Shown: positions 8,560-17,084, counted from the stretch's first letter. The stretch is 64,000 nt of DNA from Chelatococcus caeni (GCF_014196925.1 NZ_JACIEN010000001.1:1054001-1118000); one strand, 5' to 3'. Numbers and translations: made by a program. The notes: generated by a model not told the origin, from the letters alone.

Positions 8560-9582
8560 TCAGGCGAGGTCGAGGACGACCCGGCCGTCGATGGCGCCGG
8601 CTTCCATGCGCTCGAAGACATCGTTGACGTTGTCGAGCCGGTCCCAGGAGAAATGGGCCGCGACGGCGCCGTCGCCGGCGAAGGCGAGCGCCTCCTCGAG
8701 GTCCTGGCGCGTGCCGACGATGGAGCCGCGCACGGTGATGCGCTTCAGCACCGTGTCGAAGATCGGTATGGCGAAGCGGCCGGGCGGCAGGCCGACGAGA
8801 GCCATGGTGCCGTGCGGGCGCAGCACACCGAAGGCCTGCTCGAAGGCGGCGGGCGAGACCGCCGTCACGAGGACGCCGTGCACGCCACCGACGCGCTGCT
8901 GGAGCTCGGCGACAGGGTCGCTCTCGCGTGCGTCGATGGCGATCTCCGCGCCCAGCGACCTGGCGAGCTCCAGCTTGTCGGGATGCACGTCGATGGCCGC
9001 GACATGCATGCCCATGGCGCGCGCATACTGCACGGCCATGTGCCCGAGCCCGCCGATGCCGGAGATCGCCACCCATTCGCCGGGCTTCACCTCCGTCTCC
9101 TTGAGGCCCTTGTAGACCGTGACCCCGGCGCAGAGCACCGGCGCGGCCGGCCCCCAGGCGAGGTTTTCCGGCAGCCGGCCGACGTAGTTCGGGTCGGCGA
9201 GGGCATATTCGGCGAAGCTGCCGTTGACGGAATAGCCGGTGTTCTGCTGCTTGCCGCACAGGGTCTCCCAGCCGGTGCGGCAATGGGGGCAGTAGCCGCA
9301 GGCCGTGTGCAGCCAGGGAACGCCGACGCGGTCGCCCTCCTTCACGCGCTTCACGTCGCGCCCCACGGCGGCGACCGTGCCGACGCCCTCGTGGCCGGGA
9401 ATGAACGGAAGCGTCGGCTTGACCGGCCAGTCGCCCTTCACCGCGTGCAGGTCGGTGTGGCAGACGCCCGTCGCCGCGATCTTGACGAGGATCTGGTCCG
9501 GCCGCGGCTCCGGCACCGTCCATTCCTCGATGGCGAGAGGCTCGCCGAACACCCGCGCTATGGCGGCTTTCATCTTGGGCAT
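8560..9582 (-). CDS. adhP: Zinc-dependent alcohol dehydrogenase, AdhP type
   Basis: A 340-residue medium-chain dehydrogenase/reductase that interconverts short primary alcohols and aldehydes with NAD(H). Catalytic zinc ligands are in GVCHTDLH and GHEGVG. The structural zinc site is CGYCPHCRTGWETLC. The Rossmann motif is GIGGLGHMAVQYA. The ATG at 9582 has AAGGAG upstream, and the length matches AdhP (336-341 residues). The upstream in-frame start at 9687 adds residues without family homology. The gene is divergent from the PHA synthase operon across a 253-base region, so the two may be co-regulated under fermentative or low-oxygen conditions; that is inference. Confidence 0.92.
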   Translation of the reverse strand: MPKMKAAIARVFGEPLAIEEWTVPEPRPDQILVKIAATGVCHTDLHAVKGDWPVKPTLPFIPGHEGVGTVAAVGRDVKRVKEGDRVGVPWLHTACGYCPHCRTGWETLCGKQQNTGYSVNGSFAEYALADPNYVGRLPENLAWGPAAPVLCAGVTVYKGLKETEVKPGEWVAISGIGGLGHMAVQYARAMGMHVAAIDVHPDKLELARSLGAEIAIDARESDPVAELQQRVGGVHGVLVTAVSPAAFEQAFGVLRPHGTMALVGLPPGRFAIPIFDTVLKRITVRGSIVGTRQDLEEALAFAGDGAVAAHFSWDRLDNVNDVFERMEAGAIDGRVVLDLA

Positions 9583-9835
9583 GGCACACTCCTTCGGTTG
9601 AACCCTGCGGGTGAGAGGCGGGCGAGGCCGCGGCCTCGAGAACGATCGCGGCGGCTTCCGGGTTGTCGTCACATTGAAGCGGATCATGTCTGAGAGCCGC
9701 GATCATGCGTCGGCACGGCCGGGGTCTGCTTTGTGCGAGATCAAACGATGGGGTTGCCAGGCGTGCCATTGTGCGGCGCAGCGCGGAAATGCCCGACGTG
9801 AAGGCCTGCGGTCGGGCTGGACAGAGGAACGCGAG

Positions 9836-11620
9836 ATGAACGATCCCCGTCACCCCCGGACCTCGACGGCACACACGTGTCGCGACGAAAGCCTGGGACT
9901 GGAGGGCTACCGCGCCCTGGACCGCATGCGCGAGGCGCTGACGGGGGCGATGACCGGCGGAATCTCGCCGACCTCGCTGGCGCTTGCCCTGTTCGACTGG
10001 TCGATCCATCTCGCCGCGGCGCCGGGCAAGCGGCTGGAGCTCATCGACAAGGCGGTGCGCAAGACCGGGCGCATCGCCGCTCATGCCGCCGCGGCGGCAA
10101 CCCAGCCCGACACGCCGCCCTGCATCGAGCCGCTGCCCGGCGATCATCGCTTCCGCGCCGAGGGCTGGCGCAAGCCGCCGTTCAGCCTGTGGGCCCAGGC
10201 CTTCCTGCTGCAGCAGCAATGGTGGCACAACGTCACCCGCGAGGTGCCCGGGGTGAGCCCGCACCACGAGGAGGTCGTCTCCTTCGCCGTGCGCCAGGTG
10301 CTCGACATGTTCTCGCCGTCGAACCTCCCGCTGATGAACCCGGAGGTGCTGGAGAAGACGATCGAGACCGCCGGCGCCAACTATCTCGAAGGCTTCTCGA
10401 ACTTCGTCGAGGACGTCACCCGCCAGGCGACCGGACAGGTTCCCGTCGGGGCGGACGCCTTCCAGCCGGGCCGCGACGTCGCGGTCACTCCGGGCAAGGT
10501 CGTCTTCCGCAACCACCTGATCGAGCTCATCCAGTACGCGCCGGCGACAGAGACGGTGCTGGCCGAGCCGGTGCTGATCGTGCCGGCGTGGATCATGAAG
10601 TACTACATCCTCGACCTCTCGCCGGAGAACTCGCTCGTCCGCTATCTCGTCGGGCAGGGACACACGGTCTTCTGCATCTCCTGGCGCAATCCCGACGCCG
10701 CGGACCGCGACCTCTCGATGGACGACTACCGGCGGATGGGGGTGATGGCGGCGCTCGACGCCATCAATGCCATCGTGCCCGACGTGAAGGTCAACGCGGT
10801 CGGCTATTGCCTCGGCGGCACGCTCCTGTCGATCGCCGCGGCGGCCATGGCCCATGGCGGTGACGATCGTCTCGCCTCGATGACGCTGCTCGCCGCGCAG
10901 ACGGACTTCACCGAGCCGGGCGAGCTGGCGCTCTTCATCGACCACAGCCAGATGCACTTCCTCGACAGCATGATGTGGAACAGGGGCTATCTCTCCGCCG
11001 ACCAGATGGCGGGCGCCTTCCAGCTCCTGCGCTCCAACGACCTCGTCTGGTCGCGGCACATTCGCGAATATCTGATGGGTGAACGCGCGCCCATGTTCGA
11101 CATCATGGCCTGGAACGCCGACACGACCCGCATGCCCTACCGCATGCACGCCGAATATCTGCAGCGCCTCTACATCGACAACGAGCTGGCGAGCGGCCGC
11201 TTCATGGTCGAGGGGCGCCCGGCGGCCCTGCAGAACATCCGCGTGCCGATGTTCGTCGTCGGCACGGAGCGCGACCACGTGGCGCCGTGGCGCTCCGTCT
11301 ACAAGGTGCACCAGCTCTGCGACACCGACATCACCTTCGTCCTGACGAGCGGCGGCCACAATGCGGGGATCGTCAGCGAGCCGGGGCATGCCGGCCGCAC
11401 CTTCCGCACCGGCCTCAAGGAGGCCTCCGCGCTCTACCTCGGCCCGGACGAGTGGCTGGCGGCGGCGACGGTGAAGGAGGGCTCCTGGTGGACGGACTGG
11501 GCGGCCTGGCTCGCGGAGCGGTCGGTGGGCGAGCGGGTCGCGCCGCCGGCGATGGGGGCACCGCGCAAGGGCTATCCGCCCCTCGCCGATGCCCCGGGCA
11601 CCTACATCTTCCAGAGGTGA
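9836..11620 (+). CDS. phaC: Class I-like poly(3-hydroxyalkanoate) synthase
   Basis: A 594-residue polymerase that adds 3-hydroxyacyl-CoA to growing polyester on granules. The lipase-like box is GYC325LGG with the catalytic cysteine. The Asp is in GTERD480HVAPW and the His is in SGGH508NAG. The N-terminal domain has the usual Trp-rich segment (LQQQWWHNVT). The ATG at 9836 follows AGGAACGCGAG; the in-frame extension to 9611 looks non-coding. The stop is six bases before a gene for a MaoC-phosphotransacetylase fusion, and acetate kinase follows. This cluster recurs in Alphaproteobacteria and is often a second phaC locus, separate from phaAB. Confidence 0.92.
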   Translation: MNDPRHPRTSTAHTCRDESLGLEGYRALDRMREALTGAMTGGISPTSLALALFDWSIHLAAAPGKRLELIDKAVRKTGRIAAHAAAAATQPDTPPCIEPLPGDHRFRAEGWRKPPFSLWAQAFLLQQQWWHNVTREVPGVSPHHEEVVSFAVRQVLDMFSPSNLPLMNPEVLEKTIETAGANYLEGFSNFVEDVTRQATGQVPVGADAFQPGRDVAVTPGKVVFRNHLIELIQYAPATETVLAEPVLIVPAWIMKYYILDLSPENSLVRYLVGQGHTVFCISWRNPDAADRDLSMDDYRRMGVMAALDAINAIVPDVKVNAVGYCLGGTLLSIAAAAMAHGGDDRLASMTLLAAQTDFTEPGELALFIDHSQMHFLDSMMWNRGYLSADQMAGAFQLLRSNDLVWSRHIREYLMGERAPMFDIMAWNADTTRMPYRMHAEYLQRLYIDNELASGRFMVEGRPAALQNIRVPMFVVGTERDHVAPWRSVYKVHQLCDTDITFVLTSGGHNAGIVSEPGHAGRTFRTGLKEASALYLGPDEWLAAATVKEGSWWTDWAAWLAERSVGERVAPPAMGAPRKGYPPLADAPGTYIFQR

Positions 11621-11626
11621 TGCGGC

Positions 11627-13027
11627 ATGAGCGATTTCCTGCGCAACCGCACTTTCGAGGAGCTGCGTCCGGGCGACCGCGCCTCGCTGGTGCGTGTCGT
11701 CGGCCGTGACGACATCGACCTGTTCGCGGCCGTCTCGGGCGACGTCAACCCGGCCCATCTCGACGCGGCCTTCGCGGCGACCGACATGTTCGGCCACGTC
11801 GTCGCGCACGGCATGTGGACGGCGGCGCTGGTCTCGGCCGTGCTCGGCACAGAGCTTCCCGGCCCGGGCACGATCTACCTCGGGCAGGAGCTGAAGTTCC
11901 TGAAGCCGGTCGCCCCCGGCGACACCATCACCGCGCGGGTGAGCGTGCGGGAGAAGCGCCCCGAGAAGCGCATCGTCCTTCTCGACACCGTCTGCACCAA
12001 CCAGCGGGGCGAGGAGGTCCTGAGCGGCGTCGCGACGGTGATCGCGCCCGAGCGGCGAATCGAATGGCCGCGCAAGCGCCTGCCGGATGTCTCGCTGCGG
12101 CGGCACGACCGCTACGAGGAATTCGTGGCCAAGGCGCGCAAGGCGCCGCAGGTCCGCGCGGCCATCGTCCATCCCTGCTCCGTCGCCGCCATGAAGGCGG
12201 CCGTCGAGGTGCGGGACGAGGGCCTGCTGGAGCCGCTCCTGATCGGGCCGGAAGCGAAGATCCGCGCCACGGCGGAGGCGGCGCAGGTATCGCTCGACGG
12301 CATCACGCTCGAAGCCGTGCCGCACAGCCACGCGGCGGCCGCGCGTGCCGTCGAGCTCGCCGTCGCCGGCGCGGTGTCCGTCCTCGTCAAGGGCAGCCTG
12401 CACACGGACGAGCTGCTCGGCGCGGTCGTGGCGCCGTCCTCAGGCCTCAGGACCGAGCGCCGCATCAGCCATGTCTACGCCATGGATGTGCCGGCCTACG
12501 ACAAGCCGCTCATCGTCACCGACGCGGCGGTCAACATCCAGCCGACGCTCGACCACAAGCGGGACATCTGCCAGAACGCCGTCGACCTTCTGCGCGTCCT
12601 CGGCATGGAGGTGCCGCTCGTCGCCGTGCTCGCCGCCGTCGAGACGGTCAATCCCAAGATGCCGTCGACGCTCGACGCGGCGGCGCTGACCGTGATGGCG
12701 GCCCGCGGCCAGATCACCGGCGCCCGCGTCGACGGGCCGCTCGCCTTCGACAATGCCATCAGCCCGGATGCCGCGCGCACGAAGGGCATCGTCTCGCCCG
12801 TCGCCGGCCGGGCCGACATCCTGCTGGTGCCGGACCTCGAGGCCGGCAACATGCTGGCCAAGCAGCTCATCTATTTCGCCGGCGCGACGGCCGCCGGGCT
12901 CGTCCTCGGCGCCCGCGTGCCGATCGTCCTGACGAGCAGGTCCGATCCCCTCTCGGCGCGGATCGCCTCGGCGGCGCTCGCCAGGCTCGCTGCGGCGCCT
13001 CGCCCCCCGCAGGGAGTGGGCGCATGA
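11627..13027 (+). CDS. Bifunctional MaoC-like enoyl-CoA hydratase / phosphate acetyltransferase
   Basis: A 466-residue fusion. Residues 1-150 are a MaoC hot-dog hydratase domain: the catalytic motif appears as SGDVNPAHLD and the downstream helix as HGMWTAALVS. Residues 160-466 are a phosphate acetyl/butyryltransferase domain, with the conserved region NPKMPSTLDAAALT and AKQLIYFAGATAAG near the C terminus. The hydratase could feed (R)-3-hydroxyacyl-CoA to the neighbouring PhaC. The transferase half converts acyl-CoA to acyl phosphate for the acetate kinase encoded next, whose ATG overlaps this stop by four bases. This points to a PHA and overflow-acyl-CoA module. Confidence 0.92.
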   Translation: MSDFLRNRTFEELRPGDRASLVRVVGRDDIDLFAAVSGDVNPAHLDAAFAATDMFGHVVAHGMWTAALVSAVLGTELPGPGTIYLGQELKFLKPVAPGDTITARVSVREKRPEKRIVLLDTVCTNQRGEEVLSGVATVIAPERRIEWPRKRLPDVSLRRHDRYEEFVAKARKAPQVRAAIVHPCSVAAMKAAVEVRDEGLLEPLLIGPEAKIRATAEAAQVSLDGITLEAVPHSHAAAARAVELAVAGAVSVLVKGSLHTDELLGAVVAPSSGLRTERRISHVYAMDVPAYDKPLIVTDAAVNIQPTLDHKRDICQNAVDLLRVLGMEVPLVAVLAAVETVNPKMPSTLDAAALTVMAARGQITGARVDGPLAFDNAISPDAARTKGIVSPVAGRADILLVPDLEAGNMLAKQLIYFAGATAAGLVLGARVPIVLTSRSDPLSARIASAALARLAAAPRPPQGVGA

Positions 13028-14247
13028 CGGGCGATCTTCTCGTCACCTTCAACGCCGGCTCGTCCACGATCAAGATCGGCCTGTTCGAGGCCGGCGCGGG
13101 GAGGGCGCGGCGCATCGCCCGGGGCGTCATCGACCTGCGCCGCGCGCCGCCGATGTTCCGGCTCGACGAGGGGCCGCAGCCCTTCGAAACGGCGCTAGCG
13201 GCGCCCGCCGAGGACGTGCGGGGCCTTCTGGCCGAGACCTTCGGCCTCGTCGGCCGGCATGTCGACCTCGGCCGGGTGAGGGCGGCGGGCATCCGGGTGG
13301 TGCACGGCGGCGGCACCTTCACCGGGCCGGTCCTTATCGACGACGATGTCGTCGATAAGCTCGACGAACTGACAATTCTGGCGCCGCTGCACCAGCCGCA
13401 GAGCCTGCGCATCATCCGCGGCATCCGGCACCTGCGGCCCACGCTGCCGCTGTGTGCCAGTTTCGACACCGCCTTTCACCAGAGCCAGGCCGATATCGTG
13501 CGCCGCTTCGCCTTGCCGCGGGCGCTCCACGACGAGGGAATCAGGCGCTACGGCTTCCATGGCCTGTCTTACAAGTTCATCGCTGGCGAACTCGCCCGCC
13601 GCGTGCCCGAGAAGGCCGCCGGCAAGGTCGTCGTCGCCCATCTCGGCAGCGGCGCCAGCCTTTGCGCACTCGAGGGCGGCGTGAGCCGGGACACGAGCAT
13701 GGGCTTCTCGACGCTCGACGGCATTCCCATGGCGACGCGCTGCGGCGCGCTCGATCCGGGTGTCCTCCTCCATCTCATGGGGCAGAAGGGGATGCCGCTC
13801 GCCGCCGTCGAGGACCTTCTCTACCATCGCTCGGGCCTTCTCGGCGTCTCCGGCATCAGCGCCGACAGCCGCGTTCTCCTCGACAGCCGGGATGTGCGGG
13901 CCGAGGAGGCGATCGCGCTCTTCAGCTTCCGCATCGCGGGCGAGATCGGGCGCCTCGCCGTGACGCTCGGCGGCCTCGACGGTGTCGTCTTCACCGCGGG
14001 CATCGGCGAGAATCAGCCGCGCATCCGCGCCGAGGTCTGCGCGCGGCTGGCCTGGCTCGGTCTCGCGCTCGATATGGGCGCCAATGCCGCCAACGCCCCG
14101 CGCATCAGCACGGAAGACAGCCGCATCGCCGCCTTCGTCATCCCGACCGACGAGGAGCAGGTGATCGCGGATGAGACCCTGGCCGTCATCGGCGGTGCGG
14201 ACGGGCAGGGCGGCGGGCCCGCCGGGCGCGATTCCCTCCAAGCGTGA
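13024..14247 (+). CDS. ackA: Acetate/propionate kinase
   Basis: A 407-residue ASKHA-fold kinase that converts acetyl phosphate and ADP into acetate and ATP. The N-terminal phosphate-binding motif is NAGSSTIKIG, the central region is YGFHGLSYKFIA, followed by HLGSGASL and DTSMGFSTLDG, and the adenosine-binding motif is FTAGIGENQPRIR. All match AckA. Its ATG overlaps the stop of the MaoC-phosphotransacetylase gene (ATGA), so the two are translationally coupled. In many Alphaproteobacteria a fabI-like gene follows; here the chromosome instead meets the genomic island 260 bases later. Confidence 0.95.
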   Translation: MTGDLLVTFNAGSSTIKIGLFEAGAGRARRIARGVIDLRRAPPMFRLDEGPQPFETALAAPAEDVRGLLAETFGLVGRHVDLGRVRAAGIRVVHGGGTFTGPVLIDDDVVDKLDELTILAPLHQPQSLRIIRGIRHLRPTLPLCASFDTAFHQSQADIVRRFALPRALHDEGIRRYGFHGLSYKFIAGELARRVPEKAAGKVVVAHLGSGASLCALEGGVSRDTSMGFSTLDGIPMATRCGALDPGVLLHLMGQKGMPLAAVEDLLYHRSGLLGVSGISADSRVLLDSRDVRAEEAIALFSFRIAGEIGRLAVTLGGLDGVVFTAGIGENQPRIRAEVCARLAWLGLALDMGANAANAPRISTEDSRIAAFVIPTDEEQVIADETLAVIGGADGQGGGPAGRDSLQA

Positions 14248-14349
14248 TTCTCAAATCACCCCTATCGCCTTGCGAACAGCGCACGTGGGGCCATCCCATC
14301 CGGGAGGTGATCACCGGGGCCGCGATGAGAATCGGCAGGGCGGCAAAGC

Positions 14350-14454
14350 TCACCTGATGAGAGCTGCCGAGCGGGGCTTCAAATCCTGATCAAGATCGGC
14401 GGGAGGTTCTCGTGTGATCCTGCGTCGAGCTACATACAATCTCGCGCGCCACAT
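14350..14454 (-). pseudogene. Possible remnant of a second integrase N terminus
   Basis: Just outside the left repeat of the island, the minus strand encodes 34 residues before a stop (MWRARLYVARRRI, then REPPADLDQDL). The RR...PADL pattern resembles the N terminus of phage-type integrases such as the one at 28794-30107. The sequence around its ATG (14452-14486) also resembles the upstream region of that integrase (30105-30140): catgccgc, then caaa, then gcccacgt. I infer a decayed integrase from an earlier element at the same site. The match is short and gapped, so confidence is low. The rest of 14248-14504 shows nothing recognisable. Confidence 0.3.
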
Positions 14455-14504
14455 GCCGCCAAAGACATGCCCACGTCAGTCACGACGGAGGCCGGCGCGA
14501 ATCT

Positions 14505-14577
14505 AAGGCGATCGGCGCGATCTGAGGCATCACAACGATTTTGGGAGGAAGAAGGTGGCTCCCCGAGCAGGATTCGA
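14505..14577. repeat. Distal attachment-site repeat
   Basis: These 73 bases match 30180-30252 with differences only at 14529 (a/g) and 14573 (t/c). The last 22 bases are the displaced 3' end of tRNA-Asn; the remainder is sequence that lay downstream of the tRNA. Similarity stops abruptly at 14578, which marks the island's inner edge. From 14578 to 14752 I see no gene; tRNA pairing is lost, so this fragment is not a functional tRNA. Confidence 0.9.
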
Positions 14578-14752
14578 GACCTCGACGGGTATGGGCCTAA
14601 CTATTTGAAAAAACAGCAGGTAGTCGGTGCCGACGGGCGTAAATGTTATCCATAATGTTACACGTTCGGCTCCCCGGCGGGCGCCCTTGGCATCACAAAA
14701 TGACCTGCCGACGCCGCGCCGCCGGCAGGCCGGAAGAGGGCAGTAGGCGCTG

Positions 14753-15085
14753 TCAGGGGGACCGACTGCGCCGCCTCTCGATCAGCGTCTCCATCGCCCT
14801 GTCGATGCGCTCACCCAGCCGTTCGATAGCGGCCGCCATGCGCTCCTCGCTCGCAACGAGGCGCTTTTCGACGCGCGCCACGGCCTCTGCCGAAACAAAC
14901 GTCTTGGCCGCCTCGAGCTTGTCGGCCGCGACCTCCTCCTTGAGCTTGTCGACCCGGCTGTGCAGGTCCCGGATCGACGACCGGCCATCACGCCAGACCC
15001 ACACAATCGGCGCGGCCGCCGCGGTGAGGACGCCGGCGAGAAGCGCGATCTCCTGCCATTCGACCGTTGGCCCAAGCGCCATCAT
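14753..15085 (-). CDS. Small phage-type membrane protein with coiled coil
   Basis: A 110-residue protein with one hydrophobic segment near residues 12-30 (IALLAGVLTAAAAPIVWVW). A charged, probably coiled-coil region with heptad-like spacing runs to the C terminus (RVDKLKEEVAAD, RVEKRLVASEERM, RLGERIDRAM). Its ATG at 15085 overlaps the stop of the holin gene by four bases (ATGA), so the two are coupled. Position after a holin and this topology suggest a lysis accessory protein, but no spanin or lysozyme motif is visible and I give no function. A GGGGGG run precedes the start as a ribosome site. Confidence 0.65.
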   Translation of the reverse strand: MMALGPTVEWQEIALLAGVLTAAAAPIVWVWRDGRSSIRDLHSRVDKLKEEVAADKLEAAKTFVSAEAVARVEKRLVASEERMAAAIERLGERIDRAMETLIERRRSRSP

Positions 15086-15579
15086 CGTCCCCCCATGACG
15101 CTCTTGAGCGTGTGACCGCCGCCGTAGATCGTCAGCCAGATGCCGCTGAAGGCGAGCAGGTGCTCGTAAGGAACGAGCGGGATCGGCACGGGCGCGAAGA
15201 CGCTCGCGAGCGGCCCAAGCATCGCATTCCACAGCCACATGCCGATGAGCAGCCAGCTCATGGCGGGGCGCCAGCCGGAGTGCCACATACCCTTGGCGCC
15301 TTCGTCCGTGGCGAGCGCAGCTTGCGCCTTGCTCGCCTGAAGCATGTATTCGGCCCAGCGGTCGCCCTGTTCGGCTTCGACCTGGCGCACAACGCCGCTT
15401 GCGCCCGGCTGGGCGAGCGCATCGGCTACAGCTTCCGGCGTCGCCTCGACGCCGAGGGCTTCCGCCACGGCCGTGCCGATGATGCCGCCGATCGTAGCGC
15501 CGGCCGGGCCGCCAAGTGCGGTGCCGAGGACCGGGGCGCCTGCCTTGATGAGGGTGCCAGCAAGATCTGCCCACTGCAT
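15082..15579 (-). CDS. 3TM-type phage/GTA holin
   Basis: A 165-residue membrane protein resembling the GTA_holin_3TM family. A Gly/Ala-rich N-terminal helix (LGGPAGATIGGIIGTAVAEAL) is followed by an amphipathic region and then the segment HSGWRPAMSWLLIGMWLW and a last helix (LLAFSGIWLTIYGGG), typical of this family. Holins permeabilise the inner membrane so that endolysin reaches the wall. No endolysin gene is adjacent. The ATG at 15579 has GGAGGG seven bases upstream. The upstream in-frame extension to 15756 overlaps another gene and looks non-coding. Confidence 0.8.
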   Translation of the reverse strand: MQWADLAGTLIKAGAPVLGTALGGPAGATIGGIIGTAVAEALGVEATPEAVADALAQPGASGVVRQVEAEQGDRWAEYMLQASKAQAALATDEGAKGMWHSGWRPAMSWLLIGMWLWNAMLGPLASVFAPVPIPLVPYEHLLAFSGIWLTIYGGGHTLKSVMGGR

Positions 15580-15934
15580 GGTCAGCCCTCCATCGCCGCG
15601 GCGGAAAGCGCGCGGGCCCGCTGCGCTTGGATGGGCGTGGGCCGTTGTCGAGCTGTTCGGGCACCGGCGGCTTGCCGGGCGCATCCGTGAGGAGGAGCGG
15701 TTCGGCGCCAAGATGCTGCGCATCGACATTCCCGTGAAAGGCGATCCCGCCGTCAACGGCTGGACGACGCAGTTCTACGGCGGCGCGGCCATCTTTTCCG
15801 TCACGTTCACGGACGAGGCCGCGGTGATGCGGATCAATCGACCCTACGAGCCGTACCGGGCGCAACTGACGGTACGCGAGGGCTTCGCCGATCCGGACGA
15901 CGAAATGAGCGTCGCCGGCGACGACGAACTCTGA
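15578..15934 (+). CDS. Phage-type protein, 5' end probably truncated
   Basis: From about 15635 the frame encodes a recognisable phage-like sequence: VVELFGHRRLAGRIREEERF, then RIDIPV, then GWTTQFYGGAAIFSVTFTDE. Proteins of this kind are common in alphaproteobacterial phages and have no known function. There is no convincing start just before the conserved part. The nearest in-frame ATG, at 15578, shares its CATG with the holin start on the other strand and adds about 20 Arg/Pro-rich residues. Either translation starts there or the gene lost its 5' end when it was joined to the holin gene. It sits eight bases before the DUF4326-like gene. Confidence 0.5.
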   Translation: MVSPPSPRRKARGPAALGWAWAVVELFGHRRLAGRIREEERFGAKMLRIDIPVKGDPAVNGWTTQFYGGAAIFSVTFTDEAAVMRINRPYEPYRAQLTVREGFADPDDEMSVAGDDEL

Positions 15935-15942
15935 GGTCCGCT

Positions 15943-16476
15943 ATGCCGCTTCCCCGCCGTCACCAGCGTAGCCGCGCCAAGGGCGCCCGACTTCCCGAGG
16001 GCGTCGTCTATGTCGGAAGGCCCTCGAAATGGGGCAGCCCGTTCGACATCCGCTCGCCCGCGGTCACCGCCATGCTCAATCACGCCATCGAGCGGACGAA
16101 GGAGCAGTACCGCAGCGCGCCGCGCCAGTGGCGCCGGCGGATGCCGCGGACGGCCAAGAACCGCCAGTGGGCAGCCAAGGAGCTGTATCGCAGCTGGTTG
16201 CTCGGGACGCTCCACGAATTGCCGGAGCCCATCCGGGCCGCGTTGCCGGCGCAACTGCCGGTGCCGCCCTCGATCGAGGAGATGGCGGCCGAGCTCGGAG
16301 GGCGGGAAATCGCCTGCTGGTGCGCCGTGGACGCTCCGTGCCACGGCGACGTGCTGCGGCTCGGGGCCAAGGCGGGTCGCCTCGCGATCACCATCAACTC
16401 GCCGCCGCCAGACATCTACGGTGTCACGCCGTCCGACCTTAAAGAGCGGCTGCCGCCGATGTTCCTCGGGAGGTAA
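15943..16476 (+). CDS. DUF4326-like phage protein
   Basis: A 177-residue protein. Near the N terminus it has VVYVGRPSKWGSPF, and near residues 120-140 it has GREIACWCAVDAPCHGDVL with a Cys-Trp-Cys...Cys-His cluster. Both are hallmarks of DUF4326, a family found in phages and mobile elements; the cysteines suggest metal binding or a redox role, but no function is established. The middle is Arg/Lys-rich. A GAGG site precedes the ATG at 15943. The stop is two bases from the start of the methyltransferase gene, so the two are probably co-transcribed. Confidence 0.75.
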   Translation: MPLPRRHQRSRAKGARLPEGVVYVGRPSKWGSPFDIRSPAVTAMLNHAIERTKEQYRSAPRQWRRRMPRTAKNRQWAAKELYRSWLLGTLHELPEPIRAALPAQLPVPPSIEEMAAELGGREIACWCAVDAPCHGDVLRLGAKAGRLAITINSPPPDIYGVTPSDLKERLPPMFLGR

Positions 16477-16478
16477 CC

Positions 16479-17084
16479 GTGACCGAGCTCCTCCCGCCCG
16501 ACCACATCTTCGCCGGCCTGCGAGCCGCGGGATACCGGACGATCTACATCGATCCGCCGTGGAAATTCTCGTCGGGCCCTAGCCGAAACCCGCGCCGCCA
16601 CTACCCGACTATGAACGTCGAGGACATCAAGGCGTTGCCCGTGTCCGACCTGGCCCATCCAGACGGCTGCCGCCTGCTCATGTGGATCACGGTGCCGCTG
16701 TTGCACCGCATGCGTGAGGTGCTGGACGCCTACGGCTTCCGCTACTCCTCGGCGCGCGTCTGGGCGAAGCTCTGGCCGTCGGAAGACGAGATGTTCATCT
16801 ACCCGAATTCGCTGGCCCGGGGCACGGGCTACGAGGTCATCGGCAACTGCGAGCTCCTCGTCATCGGCAAGCGCCATCGCCCAAAGCGGCTCGGCAACAT
16901 CAAGCCCGCTTCGCTCTTCTTCGCCCGCCGGCGCGAGCACAGCCGCAAGCCCGACATGATCCGCGACGAGATCGCGCGCCTCTATGAGGGCCCGCGGGTC
17001 GAGATCTTCGCGCGCACGCAGCATCCGGGCTTCGACGTCTGGGGCAGCGAGACGATGAAATTTACGCCGCTGCCCACCTTATGA
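16479..17084 (+). CDS. MT-A70 family adenine-N6 methyltransferase
   Basis: A 201-residue SAM-dependent methyltransferase. The catalytic motif DPPW is seen in YIDPPWKF near residue 24-31, and the SAM-binding region appears as RLLMWITVPLL and YEVIGNCELLVIGK. Phage-borne members methylate DNA adenine. It starts with GTG at 16479, preceded by GGGAGG. No restriction endonuclease gene is adjacent, so it is an orphan methylase, perhaps protecting the element from host restriction; that is inference. Confidence 0.88.
   Translation: MTELLPPDHIFAGLRAAGYRTIYIDPPWKFSSGPSRNPRRHYPTMNVEDIKALPVSDLAHPDGCRLLMWITVPLLHRMREVLDAYGFRYSSARVWAKLWPSEDEMFIYPNSLARGTGYEVIGNCELLVIGKRHRPKRLGNIKPASLFFARRREHSRKPDMIRDEIARLYEGPRVEIFARTQHPGFDVWGSETMKFTPLPTL

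Noticed and set aside
8109-8621. Open frames crossing the palindrome cluster on both strands
   Set aside because: The translations merely repeat the palindrome (for example ELGQARV, SGKPEFD) and have no independent support.
8510-12403. A long minus-strand open frame opposite phaC and the MaoC-Pta gene
   Set aside because: Composition is biased (Arg, His, Asp) and it runs opposite well-supported genes; no recognisable domain.
14551-14640. A second tRNA-like sequence
   Set aside because: Only the 3' 22 bases match tRNA-Asn; D-arm, anticodon arm and acceptor pairing are missing, so it is the attachment-site copy.
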